Source: a virus
Length of the DNA: 64,000 nucleotides
Direction: 5' to 3' (one strand)
Virus record (IMG/VR): IMGVR_UViG_3300025012_000084
Span: 1 to 64,000 of that record
Shown here one piece after another: positions 50,944 through 57,887 of the stretch. The stretch's first letter is position 1. Each line of letters begins with the position of its first letter. The notes beneath the pieces are model-generated. The model saw nothing but the letters and a program-made list of their open reading frames with translations. It was not told the origin of the DNA and did no database searches. Made by a program: the position numbers and the translations under genes.

Positions 50944-51155
50944 ACCTCTTGCCACGGGTTCAGTTTCTCGCCTCGATAAACATGACCCTGCACATTTTCC
51001 ATGCTGTAATTTTTTTCGTTTGCGTCGCTTACGCGCATCAGCGCAAAAAAATATGGCTGCGGGTACGGATTAGGAAAAGTGTTCGCCATTTCCCACCCAT
51101 CGTTCACCATGATGTTGATAATTCGAGTATCGCCTTCTACGAGTTCATATCTCAT
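50889..51155 (-). CDS. Cassette 8 protein: hypothetical (88 aa)
   Basis: The protein begins MRYELVEGDTRIINIMVNDG; the body has PNPYPQPYFFALMRV and GHVYRGEKLNPW. The C-terminal EVSNVELAGCADSEGVTKK is encoded by attC7, with the core as Val-Ser-Asn-Val. The stop overlaps the cassette 7 start (ATGA). CGGAGATATAC precedes the ATG. Function unknown. Confidence 0.68.
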   Translation of the reverse strand: MRYELVEGDTRIINIMVNDGWEMANTFPNPYPQPYFFALMRVSDANEKNYSMENVQGHVYRGEKLNPWQEVSNVELAGCADSEGVTKK

Positions 51156-51178
51156 GTATATCTCCGTTACTACGAGTT

Positions 51179-51234
51179 GTCCAACCCTACGCCCAACCGG
51201 ACTGGCCTACGGCCCGGTTATTTTCACGTTATGC
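51179..51234 (+). repeat. attC8 (56 bp, compact and canonical)
   Basis: R'' GTCCAAC (51179-51185), spacer CCTAC, L'' GCCCAACCGG; inner hairpin GGCC-TAC-GGCC; L' CCGGTT, spacer TTCAC, R' GTTATGC (51228-51234). The size and shape match classic short attC sites. Confidence 0.88.
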
Positions 51235-51586
51235 GCCTAGTACAGCGCGTATTAAAGTAGACCGCTCCGTCAGCGTTCTCCCGGTAGATAAAACAACCCG
51301 CAGATGCACAGCTTGGTATGTGGCGGCACCAATAAAAAACCATTTGGCTCTCATGTCCATCGTTGTCTTCGATGAGCATGAAATGACCGGGCTTGATTTC
51401 CTTGAGCCGGGTGCCTTCGACTTGCTTTGCCAGCTTCGCGGCCTTTGGGTTGCAGCTGACCTTCTTTGTCTTGCAATTCACTGGATCGCCGGAAATCGTC
51501 AGGGCGCCAACAAGAACAACTTCAGCCAATTCCGTAGTGATTTCAACGGGGCCGATGCCGGTGATTTTGATGGTTGCTTGGGTCAT
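51224..51586 (-). CDS. Cassette 9 protein: beta-rich with Cys cluster (120 aa)
   Basis: The N-terminal half is strand-rich (ATIKITGIGPVEITTELAEV) with two Cys, followed by a helical Lys-rich part and a C-terminal part with CRHIPSCASAGC. AAAGGAGATTCAA precedes the ATG. The stop lies in the attC8 spacer. Function unknown. Confidence 0.68.
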   Translation of the reverse strand: MTQATIKITGIGPVEITTELAEVVLVGALTISGDPVNCKTKKVSCNPKAAKLAKQVEGTRLKEIKPGHFMLIEDNDGHESQMVFYWCRHIPSCASAGCFIYRENADGAVYFNTRCTRRIT

Positions 51587-51644
51587 TTGAATCTCCTTTG
51601 TTGTCTGCTTGGGAGCGCCGCGCCCCTTAATTCAAACGTCGGGC
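51541..51644 (+). repeat. attC9 (degenerate, R' has GTC)
   Basis: R' GTCGGGC (51638-51644) differs from GTTRRRY at the third base, preceded by CCCCTTAATTCAAAC; the following GTCATCC matches the context of other sites. A possible R'' is TTTCAAC at 51541. Low confidence on the left half. Confidence 0.5.
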
Positions 51645-51662
51645 GTCATCCTTGTGAACGCG

Positions 51663-51815
51663 TTAGCCACCATTAAGCACGGCAATCCCGTATACAATCA
51701 CCCAAGCGCCCGCAACAGTTAAAGCGGCTGGGACGCTCCATGCCAAGCCAGCGGCGGCGGAAATCATTAGCGCACCAACAGATAGCATAAGCCAGCCTTT
51801 TACGATTTGTTTCAT
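51663..51815 (-). CDS. Cassette 10 protein: two-TM membrane peptide (50 aa)
   Basis: The ATG at 51815 follows AAAGGGATTTTCGTG; an upstream in-frame start would extend through attC10. Two hydrophobic segments: GWLMLSVGALMISAAAGLAW and AALTVAGAWVIVYGIAVL. The product is a hairpin-type membrane protein. Function unknown. Confidence 0.68.
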   Translation of the reverse strand: MKQIVKGWLMLSVGALMISAAAGLAWSVPAALTVAGAWVIVYGIAVLNGG

Positions 51816-51855
51816 CACGAAAATCCCTTTAAAAATACCGCTCTTCTTGGGTAGG

Positions 51856-51875
51856 CGGCTAACCCTACGCTCAAC
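51856..51875 (+). repeat. attC10 right half (degenerate)
   Basis: L' GCGGCTAAC, spacer CCTAC, R'-like GCTCAAC (51869-51875). A weak R'' candidate (CACCAAC) lies near 51773. The stop of cassette 11 lies in the R' box. Confidence 0.45.
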
Positions 51876-52110
51876 CTCGTTTAATGAGAATTCCATCCCG
51901 CTTTATTAGTCCGGCGCGTTCAAAAAATACCATGCACTTACCGAACTCATCCTCGCTGCGCCAGTCTATTCCAAGCAGCTTTAACCCGTATCCGAGCTGC
52001 AATCCGTCAATGTTGCTGATATGCGTCCATGTTGGCGGCAATATCGCTTTTATATTGTCTGCGTTGGCTTCCATCCATTGCCGGTTTCCAAGTGTGTCTT
52101 GTAGTCCCAT
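51871..52110 (-). CDS. Cassette 11 protein: hypothetical (79 aa)
   Basis: The ATG at 52110 follows TTGGAGAACGAA; an upstream TTG is less likely. The protein is MGLQDTLGNRQWMEANADNI followed by TWTHISNIDGLQLGYGLKLL and a C-terminal FFERAGLIKRDGILIKRG. The mix resembles a small winged-helix-like fold, but no family is named. Confidence 0.65.
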   Translation of the reverse strand: MGLQDTLGNRQWMEANADNIKAILPPTWTHISNIDGLQLGYGLKLLGIDWRSEDEFGKCMVFFERAGLIKRDGILIKRG

Positions 52111-52140
52111 TTCGTTCTCCAATTCCTGCAAAATTGACGC

Positions 52141-52260
52141 ACAACCTACGCGAAGTGCCTCGCCAAAATCTGTCGCCGCCTTGATAGCGCAACGAATTTT
52201 GCTTTGTCAAAACCAATATCTTTTGCTTTGGCTTCGCATTAGTACAAATTCATGTTATAC
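52141..52260 (+). repeat. attC11 (120 bp, right end of array)
   Basis: R'' GCACAAC (52141-52147), spacer CTACG, inner arm CGAAG; inner arm GGCTTCGC, then ATTAGTACAAATTCAT and R' GTTATAC (52254-52260). The arms pair partly. It ends the array; the next gene is an ordinary phage gene. Confidence 0.65.
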
Positions 52261-52282
52261 CTCCACAAAAACCCTGTTCATC

Positions 52283-52636
52283 TCAGACCCCCACACCTGT
52301 GGTACGCCCGTGGCTAAGCCCGGCGAGCGGACTGGTAGGCAAGTCATTTTGCCTTGGGCCCGTCAGTCCGAACTTCGTGCAGTAAGCCGTCATTGTAGTT
52401 CGTGTCTGTATATCCGCACGGCCACTCTCAGCGTCTTTAGTGTAAGCAACCTTGTTCAGGTCGTCAACGCTCACATGCAAGAACCGCAGCGGATCGTCAC
52501 CTTCGAGTTTGATCGGGGTGTATTGGTTCGATTGAACCCTGGCAGCCTCCCTGGCGATCCAGAAATTGTCGTCGGTAAGGAACGCAGCGCTCAGCGCGGC
52601 GGCTTCGAACTGCTCTTTCGATGTGATCTTTTCCAT
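52283..52636 (-). CDS. Hypothetical protein (117 aa)
   Basis: The ATG at 52636 follows TAGGAGGATCAAA; a longer frame to 52717 is rejected. The protein has a helical N-terminus (MEKITSKEQFEAAALSAAFL) and a C-terminal low-complexity tail. It flanks the cassette array on the right. Function unknown. Confidence 0.68.
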   Translation of the reverse strand: MEKITSKEQFEAAALSAAFLTDDNFWIAREAARVQSNQYTPIKLEGDDPLRFLHVSVDDLNKVAYTKDAESGRADIQTRTTMTAYCTKFGLTGPRQNDLPTSPLAGLSHGRTTGVGV

Positions 52637-52716
52637 TTTGATCCTCCTAAATGTTGAAGTAATGTTGAAGTGTGAGCCGCTTATCGGTAGCTTTACGCGT
52701 GAGCTTCTTCGAGCCA

Positions 52717-53277
52717 CTACCCTCCAAAATAAAACTCATTTGCGTAAGCGAGCAGCGTGTTCTGCTCCGCGTCGAAGTATCGAGTCCAAGGCGTACCCCA
52801 ATCCTGGTACTCTAGCCACGCTCGATACGGCTGGCAGCGCGCGTCCAGTCCGCCCATAATGCGTACCGCTGGGCCGCCGGTGCAGAGCAGTATCTCGAAC
52901 TCTTCCGCCAGGATGTGGTTTTTGACTCGCTTGCACTCCTGTTCCAACTGTCCGGGCTCCATCCACCCGCTTCGCACCTGAACCGACAACGGGTCTTCCT
53001 GGATACGGTCGCGCGCGGCGCCTTGGTTTTCACAACCATCTGCGGCTTCGAGAAGCTCGACGAGTTCTTCGCCTTTATCAAAATCCCACGTCGTCAGCGC
53101 TGCGCGAGCCAGACCTTGCTCTACATTTGTGTAATCTGCGGCCTCCGACACCAGATCGGCGCGCTCGGCTTTCAAAGCATCCAGCCGGACGTAATCGACC
53201 TCAAGTGCGGCAACCATGTCGCAGATGCTGTCGTATTGAGCTTTTGCCTGCTCAAGGGCGTAGTTTGGTTCAGTCAT
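52717..53277 (-). CDS. Conserved mobile-element hypothetical protein (186 aa)
   Basis: The ATG at 53277 follows TTTGGAGGCAAATCAAA. The N-terminal half is coiled coil; the C-terminal half has FEILLCTGGPAVRIMGGLDA and WLEYQDWGTPWTRY, ending ANEFYFGG. I recall this C-terminal pattern from unnamed proteins on many phages and plasmids. Function unknown. Confidence 0.72.
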   Translation of the reverse strand: MTEPNYALEQAKAQYDSICDMVAALEVDYVRLDALKAERADLVSEAADYTNVEQGLARAALTTWDFDKGEELVELLEAADGCENQGAARDRIQEDPLSVQVRSGWMEPGQLEQECKRVKNHILAEEFEILLCTGGPAVRIMGGLDARCQPYRAWLEYQDWGTPWTRYFDAEQNTLLAYANEFYFGG

Positions 53278-53294
53278 TTTGATTTGCCTCCAAA

Positions 53295-53378
53295 TCATTT
53301 ATCAAATCGCGCAGCTCTTACTGCAATTCTGTTGTGTAATCCGATACCGCGTTGCGTCTTCACACCTATGATTGTCAT
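53295..53378 (-). CDS. 27-aa basic peptide
   Basis: MTIIGVKTQRGIGLHNRIAV and seven further residues; its ATG overlaps the stop of the preceding gene (ATGA), and AAGGAGATTGGAA in that gene acts as ribosome binding site. It is positively charged and in the same coupled run. Confidence 0.45.
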   Translation of the reverse strand: MTIIGVKTQRGIGLHNRIAVRAARFDK

Positions 53379-53536
53379 TTCCAATCTCCTTGAAGTTCGT
53401 CAACATAGTCGATATGGATTCCGGCGATCAAGCCGCTGCGCATGACCCCCTCCATCACATCCCAGACAAGCAGTTCGGCTTCATCCTCATCTTCTGCGGT
53501 CACGACCACCCCTGCGACAACTACAAATTTTTTCAT
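53375..53536 (-). CDS. Small acidic protein (53 aa)
   Basis: MKKFVVVAGVVVTAEDEDEA followed by a helix and a short strand (GLIAGIHIDYVDELQ), an alpha-beta pattern. AAAGGAGATTGGAA precedes the ATG. It forms a run of coupled tiny genes with the two downstream. Function unknown. Confidence 0.6.
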   Translation of the reverse strand: MKKFVVVAGVVVTAEDEDEAELLVWDVMEGVMRSGLIAGIHIDYVDELQGDWK

Positions 53537-53548
53537 TTCCAATCTCCT

Positions 53549-53728
53549 TTAATCAACCGCTACGTGCGTTACCGACTCACCATCTATCTCGGCCAGCTCC
53601 ACATGCACCATGTGATGCTTCGACCTCGGCGCCCGGAAGTGTGCTATCGCTTTTGTCTTCGCCTCGAACAGCGTCGCCGCGCGCAGCTCAACTGTACTTC
53701 CGTTATAAAACCCGATGTATCCGTTCAT
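53549..53728 (-). CDS. Small hypothetical protein (59 aa)
   Basis: MNGYIGFYNGSTVELRAATL with a helix (FEAKTKAIAHFRAP) and a strand (HMVHVELAEIDG), a small alpha-beta protein. The ATG overlaps the upstream stop (ATGA). Similar short proteins occur in phage early regions; the role is unknown. Confidence 0.65.
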   Translation of the reverse strand: MNGYIGFYNGSTVELRAATLFEAKTKAIAHFRAPRSKHHMVHVELAEIDGESVTHVAVD

Positions 53729-53952
53729 TTCACACCCCCTTTGCTCTGAAACTGCACACACCCAAACATCGGGCCGGTTTTTAGCCCCGCCTCCAGCCCT
53801 GAGTCGTCGCTTGCATCAGCGTAAATAGCAGCATCGCAATCGTCAATCGACTGGTCATAACCAACCCAATCAACAGAATTGCAGGTGCTCCACTTTTTGT
53901 TGCGCATATCGTGATGGTGTTCCCAATGCCGACAGTCTTTACAGTTTCCCAT
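53725..53952 (-). CDS. Small Cys/His protein (75 aa)
   Basis: MGNCKDCRHWEHHHDMRNKK followed by WSTCNSVDW and a C-terminal FGCVQFQSK. The CxxC ... C ... C spacing is a zinc-site pattern seen in unnamed phage proteins. Coupled to the next gene by ATGA. Function unknown. Confidence 0.68.
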   Translation of the reverse strand: MGNCKDCRHWEHHHDMRNKKWSTCNSVDWVGYDQSIDDCDAAIYADASDDSGLEAGLKTGPMFGCVQFQSKGGVK

Positions 53953-53953
53953 C

Positions 53954-54865
53954 TCACACCCCCTTCATCGAAATTATCAACTCCGCCGCCTCTTCCGGGT
54001 TCGAGTAAACCCAGTCGTAAACCCCCTCGTCGTCCATCGCCATGACAGCATCCAGGTCTATGTTCGGCATGGATTCAAACCCGTATCTGCCCCATGTGCT
54101 TTCAACCTTCGTCGGATCTCGCTTCGTCGGCAGCGACTCCCAGTCTACCAGCAGGCAGCCGGCCAGCAGGTTTTTCAGATATGCAACGTCAAGCGTCTCC
54201 ATCGCGGTGTGTTCCATATCATATCCTACGGATATGTTCGTACATTCAGGGATCAACTCTGTGAACTCCGCCGTGTCAGTGTAAATCCCACCGCTATCCG
54301 GAGCGAATTCGTGCGGCATTGTAGTGCTCAGCCCGAGCGCCAGCGCCGCCGCAAATTCATCGGAACAACACCTGACCCATGCCTGGTGAGTGATTACTGA
54401 CGAAGCTCCCTTCCGGTCGAAAGCAATGGCGCGATCAAACCCGGATAGCCACGCCGCAGCGCTGTCTGCCAACCACTTCGCACCTACCCCGCCTCGCTCT
54501 TCTCCGACTGTCCACAGAAATGTACCTTTGACGCCCGCCGCAGCCATCTCGAACAGCAACCATACACCAGCCCCGTCATCGGCGCCGAGGGGTGTGCCGT
54601 CCGTCTTGTACGCCAGCTTTTTGTTTGCGTCGTAGACGACCGGGTTAGGTGTGAGTTCGTCCTTATGCACCGTATCGAGGTGAGAAACGAAGATGCTTTT
54701 GCTCGTTACATCTGTCGTATAGACGTAAGCCATCGGCTTGCTGTGCTTGTCAGTGAATACCTCCAGCACCCCCGGAAGGCGGGACAGTATCTTCTCTGCC
54801 ACCAGCACCTCATTCCTGCCCCCATGAGGGCGACGCATCGCGAGTATCTCAAAGAGCGTTTCCAC
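53954..54865 (-). CDS. Zinc-dependent aminopeptidase-like protein (M20/M28/M42 clan)
   Basis: The 303-aa protein has SHLDTVH (His62, Asp64), GADDGAG (Asp96), WTVGEERGG (Glu122, Glu123), Asp150 and a final His219 near DMEHTAME, the order of metal ligands and catalytic residues in dinuclear zinc exopeptidases. The fold normally removes N-terminal residues or small amide groups. Such an enzyme is unusual in a phage. The GTG start overlaps the stop of the gene upstream (TAGTG) and follows CGGAGGTG. Confidence 0.8.
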   Translation of the reverse strand: METLFEILAMRRPHGGRNEVLVAEKILSRLPGVLEVFTDKHSKPMAYVYTTDVTSKSIFVSHLDTVHKDELTPNPVVYDANKKLAYKTDGTPLGADDGAGVWLLFEMAAAGVKGTFLWTVGEERGGVGAKWLADSAAAWLSGFDRAIAFDRKGASSVITHQAWVRCCSDEFAAALALGLSTTMPHEFAPDSGGIYTDTAEFTELIPECTNISVGYDMEHTAMETLDVAYLKNLLAGCLLVDWESLPTKRDPTKVESTWGRYGFESMPNIDLDAVMAMDDEGVYDWVYSNPEEAAELIISMKGV

Positions 54866-56928
54866 TACACCACCTCCGTTTCGTTGCCCTGCGGAGCAGG
54901 CGTCTCGGACGGCACATACTGCGTGAACTTCTTTGGCTCGACGCCATCATCTAGTTCGTTGTCTACCACTTCAACCGACTTGTACCAGAAGTATGCGTCA
55001 TGTTCGTCCTTGAGCAACTTACCGCCCTCGAACGCGGCATCCACACTATCTTCGTGGATGTAAAGGCTACCGCCGTCAGGATCTTCGCCGACCGCAACCA
55101 TGTCATCCATATGATACGCATTCTCACTCATGCAGCAACACTGCGCATCATCCACGTCGATCCACTCACCACGATACTTGTCATAGATAATACTTTCGAT
55201 GTGGCTGAGGTGGCTATCCAGGACGTGATAGCCCAGGCACTCTACATACACAACTGCATCCATCCGGACATAGTCGTATTTGAAGGTTCCTTGGCGATTG
55301 CCGTCCACCACCGCCTTCGCCAAGAGCTCGTAAGCGCAGAGGACGCAGTACGAAACACTGTGGAACTCAGAATACACGCGATCGTTGCTGCTATGCAACG
55401 CGTCTCCGCAGTTGTCGCAGTACCCGTATTCAGGCTCTTCTTCTTCTTCTTCTTCTTCTTCTTCTTCTTCTTCTTCTTCTTCTTCTTCTTCTTCTTTGCC
55501 CTCCGTCACCCCGCCGTTTTCATACCCGTCGTAGGTTCGCTCACCGTCGTCCTCGGTCAGCATCCAATGTTCTTTGTCGTGCTCAGCGTAGAACAAGTCA
55601 CCGCCGCCGGAGGCAGTGCCTGCGTCGACGTAAGCCATGATGTGCCCCCTGCCATAATCATTATCTATCTTCAATATGCGGCAGCCAGCCAGCGCACCTA
55701 CCTCCGGATAAATATCCATCAGCTCCAAGAGCGGTAGCAGCTTCACCTCATCGCCGTAGATACGCGAGCACTTCTTTGTGGCCTTGTTGACCAGTGTGCG
55801 CGCAGTGATACGCTCCCCGTCTTCAATCCAGGCCACTTTTATGTCTCCAGCCGCGTAGATAGCTGCCGGATGCACTTGCCCTACGTATTTCATGTTGGCC
55901 ATGCACGACTCCCTCGGCCCGTGATTTATGCATCGAATAAAATCCTCCTCAGTTTCAGACAGGTGCACCTCTGTTGTCAGGCCATAGTCATATTCGAACG
56001 CAGCCACCTCCTTTTTAACCTGCTCGTTGTCCATCTCAGGATGGTACTTGGCCAAGTACCGGCCATACTTCATTCGAGTAAAGATGTCCCGCTTCTGATT
56101 CTTTTCGTCCGCTGCGAATGCCACCATCGGCGCTTCTGGCGTACCGGACAGGTGCAGGTATCGGTCTTGGTTTTGTGGGGTGGCTCCACGTGGCAGAGAT
56201 ATTATCTCGAAATATCCGAAGCGCGCGCGCAAGTCGTCACGATAGAGATGGTACGTCTCTTCGGAAAGTGGCGCGCCAACAGAGCAGGCTGCCGCATCAA
56301 CAAAACCTAACCGTACCCCAGAAATCAGGGACTTCACTTTGTCCAGGGTATCCAACTTCTCGGCCAGGGGGACACGTATTTCTTCGTCAGTGAGGTATTG
56401 AACCGGAGGCGGCAGTGTAGTCACGAGCTCCAGCGAAGCCGGGGGCCACCCAAATACTTCGAAGTATACGCCTTCACGGCACACTCTAGATACCGCATAA
56501 TCTCTGCCGTTGTTCACATACTCATCCATCGAGTCCGCCCAGTCATTATCCCACACCGCCGGATCTGGTTCCGTTATCTTGCGCACTACTCGCACTCTGT
56601 CGCCCACTTGAAATACGTTCACACCCTCCGGAATTTCGACTTCATCACCCAGCTTGCTGGCGACGTAGCAGCGCATGGCTGCGGTAAGTGGCGTCTGGCC
56701 GTAGCTATGGAATACTCCGACACAGGCTTCGTGTAGGGCCATCGCATCAGGCGCAGTCTCCCCAAGATACACGACATTTATTCCTTCCCGCTCAATAATC
56801 GGGCCGCCTTGCGCCCAGTCGGATGACGGACAAAAGTCCAGCGCACCAATCATGTCCAACGGAATCCCAACATGAGCCACTGCCCAATCAAGTGCCGCGC
56901 CACTAAGGTCTGATGTCTTGACTATCAT
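54865..56928 (-). CDS. DUF2591-like multidomain protein with poly-Glu tract and zinc finger (687 aa)
   Basis: The ATG at 56928 follows GGGAGGGTTGAA. Residues 1-100 match DUF2591 (VKTSDLSGAALDWAVA, DWAQGGPIIEREGI, PLTAAMRCYVASKLGDEVE). A middle region of unknown fold follows. A run of about 20 Glu, coded by tandem GAA triplets, leads to YCDNCGDALH ... CVLC, a treble-clef-like zinc finger, and an acidic tail with a CCC cluster. Phage DUF2591 proteins have no established function that I know of. Confidence 0.72.
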   Translation of the reverse strand: MIVKTSDLSGAALDWAVAHVGIPLDMIGALDFCPSSDWAQGGPIIEREGINVVYLGETAPDAMALHEACVGVFHSYGQTPLTAAMRCYVASKLGDEVEIPEGVNVFQVGDRVRVVRKITEPDPAVWDNDWADSMDEYVNNGRDYAVSRVCREGVYFEVFGWPPASLELVTTLPPPVQYLTDEEIRVPLAEKLDTLDKVKSLISGVRLGFVDAAACSVGAPLSEETYHLYRDDLRARFGYFEIISLPRGATPQNQDRYLHLSGTPEAPMVAFAADEKNQKRDIFTRMKYGRYLAKYHPEMDNEQVKKEVAAFEYDYGLTTEVHLSETEEDFIRCINHGPRESCMANMKYVGQVHPAAIYAAGDIKVAWIEDGERITARTLVNKATKKCSRIYGDEVKLLPLLELMDIYPEVGALAGCRILKIDNDYGRGHIMAYVDAGTASGGGDLFYAEHDKEHWMLTEDDGERTYDGYENGGVTEGKEEEEEEEEEEEEEEEEEEEEPEYGYCDNCGDALHSSNDRVYSEFHSVSYCVLCAYELLAKAVVDGNRQGTFKYDYVRMDAVVYVECLGYHVLDSHLSHIESIIYDKYRGEWIDVDDAQCCCMSENAYHMDDMVAVGEDPDGGSLYIHEDSVDAAFEGGKLLKDEHDAYFWYKSVEVVDNELDDGVEPKKFTQYVPSETPAPQGNETEVV
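55438..55494 (-). repeat. (TTC)19 microsatellite
   Basis: Nineteen perfect TTC triplets on the + strand encode Glu (GAA) on the - strand inside the 687-aa protein. This is a slippage-prone sequence. Confidence 0.92.
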
Positions 56929-56929
56929 T

Positions 56930-57064
56930 TCAACCCTCCCGATAAAAAACTGTCCACACGCCGACGAAGTCTTTCTCGACAGCCACGATAGAGCGTCCGG
57001 CACGACGAATTTCCCGTAGGAAATTGTCCTTCTGGTACTCGGAATAGAATATTCGCTGGCTCAT
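56930..57064 (-). CDS. Small basic protein (44 aa)
   Basis: MSQRIFYSEYQKDNFLREIR followed by a strand-like tail (SIVAVEKDFVGVWTVFYREG). GAGGGAGAACATC precedes the ATG, and the ATG overlaps the upstream stop. It directly precedes the large DUF2591-like gene. Function unknown. Confidence 0.65.
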   Translation of the reverse strand: MSQRIFYSEYQKDNFLREIRRAGRSIVAVEKDFVGVWTVFYREG

Positions 57065-57210
57065 GATGTTCTCCCTCTAACCATAGCGGCAGCATAACCG
57101 GCATCCCAATATTTTTTTCGTTCATCGTTATATAATCTGGATGCGCAAAACTCATCATCAGCACGTAAAAATTCCCAGAATAAAATATCGCATTCATTAT
57201 TTTCGTCCAT
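57061..57210 (-). CDS. Small hypothetical protein (49 aa)
   Basis: MDENNECDILFWEFLRADDE then [32 protein letters not shown] precedes the ATG. A longer in-frame ORF reaches 57417 but runs across the 39-bp repeat at 57227-57265, so the shorter start is preferred. Function unknown. Confidence 0.62.
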   Translation of the reverse strand: MDENNECDILFWEFLRADDEFCASRLYNDERKKYWDAGYAAAMVRGRTS

Positions 57211-57226
57211 CACTTCTCCTTTATGT

Positions 57227-57265
57227 ACAAGGTACTTGTGAGGCCTTTTGCAAAACCCCGGCTTC
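57227..57265. repeat. 39-bp direct repeat, copy A
   Basis: 36 of 39 positions match copy B at 58585-58623; both contain CTTTTGCAAAACCCCGGC. It lies in a gene-poor gap. Confidence 0.85.
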
Positions 57266-57413
57266 GGCAAGGTGGAAAATACTCCGGACAGAATAAAGCC
57301 TCTCTCCATTCTGGTCAGCCTATTCCTTCCTGTTTTTCTTGGGGTTGTGTACTTGCGCGTCATAAGACAAACCCACCCGTTCGGCGTGTACCTCGCCGCA
57401 ATCCATCCGTGAA

Positions 57414-57661
57414 TCATTTCATATACACCTCAGTTGACCACACGTTTAAATTACTCCGTCTGCACAGCCCACGCAGCGTCCCACGCTGTGACCAGCCCCT
57501 CGGCTGTGACCAGCCCACTGGCGTATCTTCCAGGCCGTTTGATTCCAGGATTGTCTCGAACGGTAGCGGTTCGTCGTCTTGCCTAGGCGCACAAGCAGTT
57601 TGCTCCAGCCTTCGGTGCAAGGAGAACAGGCACGTATTTTATTCAGTGTTGTATATAGCAT
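57414..57661 (-). pseudogene. Decayed gene related to the neighbouring Ala-rich protein
   Basis: AAAGGAGTAAACTC precedes ATG at 57661, which opens MLYTTLNKIRACSPCTEGWS in one frame. After LVRLGK the recognisable continuation (DDEPLPFETILESNGLED) is in another frame, then TAWDAAWAVQTE in the third, then SNLNVWSTEVYMK back in the second. The N-terminus resembles that of the protein at 58892 (LNQIRECAPCG), and the ends match too (EVYMK, EEYMK). A real gene probably suffered several small indels. Confidence 0.6.
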
Positions 57662-57674
57662 GAGTTTACTCCTT

Positions 57675-57887
57675 TTATATGTCCACCCAACCTTGTATAG
57701 CGTCACTTTTTACGGGTGTGCCATCTTCCAGCGTCCACCGCCCGTACTACCTTTCATGGTAAGAAGCTGCTTCGTCTCCGTGGTTCCAAACAACCTTGGC
57801 AGTGTCTCCGAGCCACCCGACAACGAGATATGTTCCAGGAGATGTTGGCGTAATGCTTGGGTGTGTGAGCTCTCCCTCTTTACGCAC
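57675..57887 (-). pseudogene. Gene interrupted by an amber codon
   Basis: From GTG at 57887 a frame reads VRKEGELTHPS with TYLVVGWLGDTAKVVWNHGD, then TAG at 57747-57749, then continues in frame with YGRWTLEDGTPVKSDAIQGW and stops at 57675. The two parts together read like one small phage protein. TAG is used as a normal stop elsewhere (33926, 27630), so recoding is unlikely. Confidence 0.55.

Larger units (their letters stand above)
48264..52260 (+). mobile_element. Integron-like gene cassette array without integrase
   Basis: About eleven units are bounded by repeated attC-like sites. Boundaries with a GTTRRRY or near match lie at 48264, 48550, 48956, 49201, 49508, 49739, 50937, 51228, 51638 (GTC), 51869 (degenerate) and 52254. 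Unit lengths of roughly 231-410 bp, plus one 1.2-kb fused unit, fit integron cassettes. Seven sites have both outer and inner boxes. The extra unpaired base lies in the left inner box on the + strand, so the + strand is taken as the top strand. All ORFs are on the - strand. No tyrosine recombinase is present, so this corresponds to an integrase-less attC cluster (the CALIN concept), here inside a phage. Confidence 0.8.

Noticed and set aside
57211-57417. N-terminal extension of the 49-aa gene to 118 aa
   Set aside because: It would include the 39-bp repeat, and an internal ATG has a much better ribosome binding site. A decayed gene end remains possible.
57747-57749. Genome-wide TAG recoding
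   Set aside because: Many intact genes end in TAG (1211, 27630, 33926) directly before other genes, so TAG is a normal stop here.
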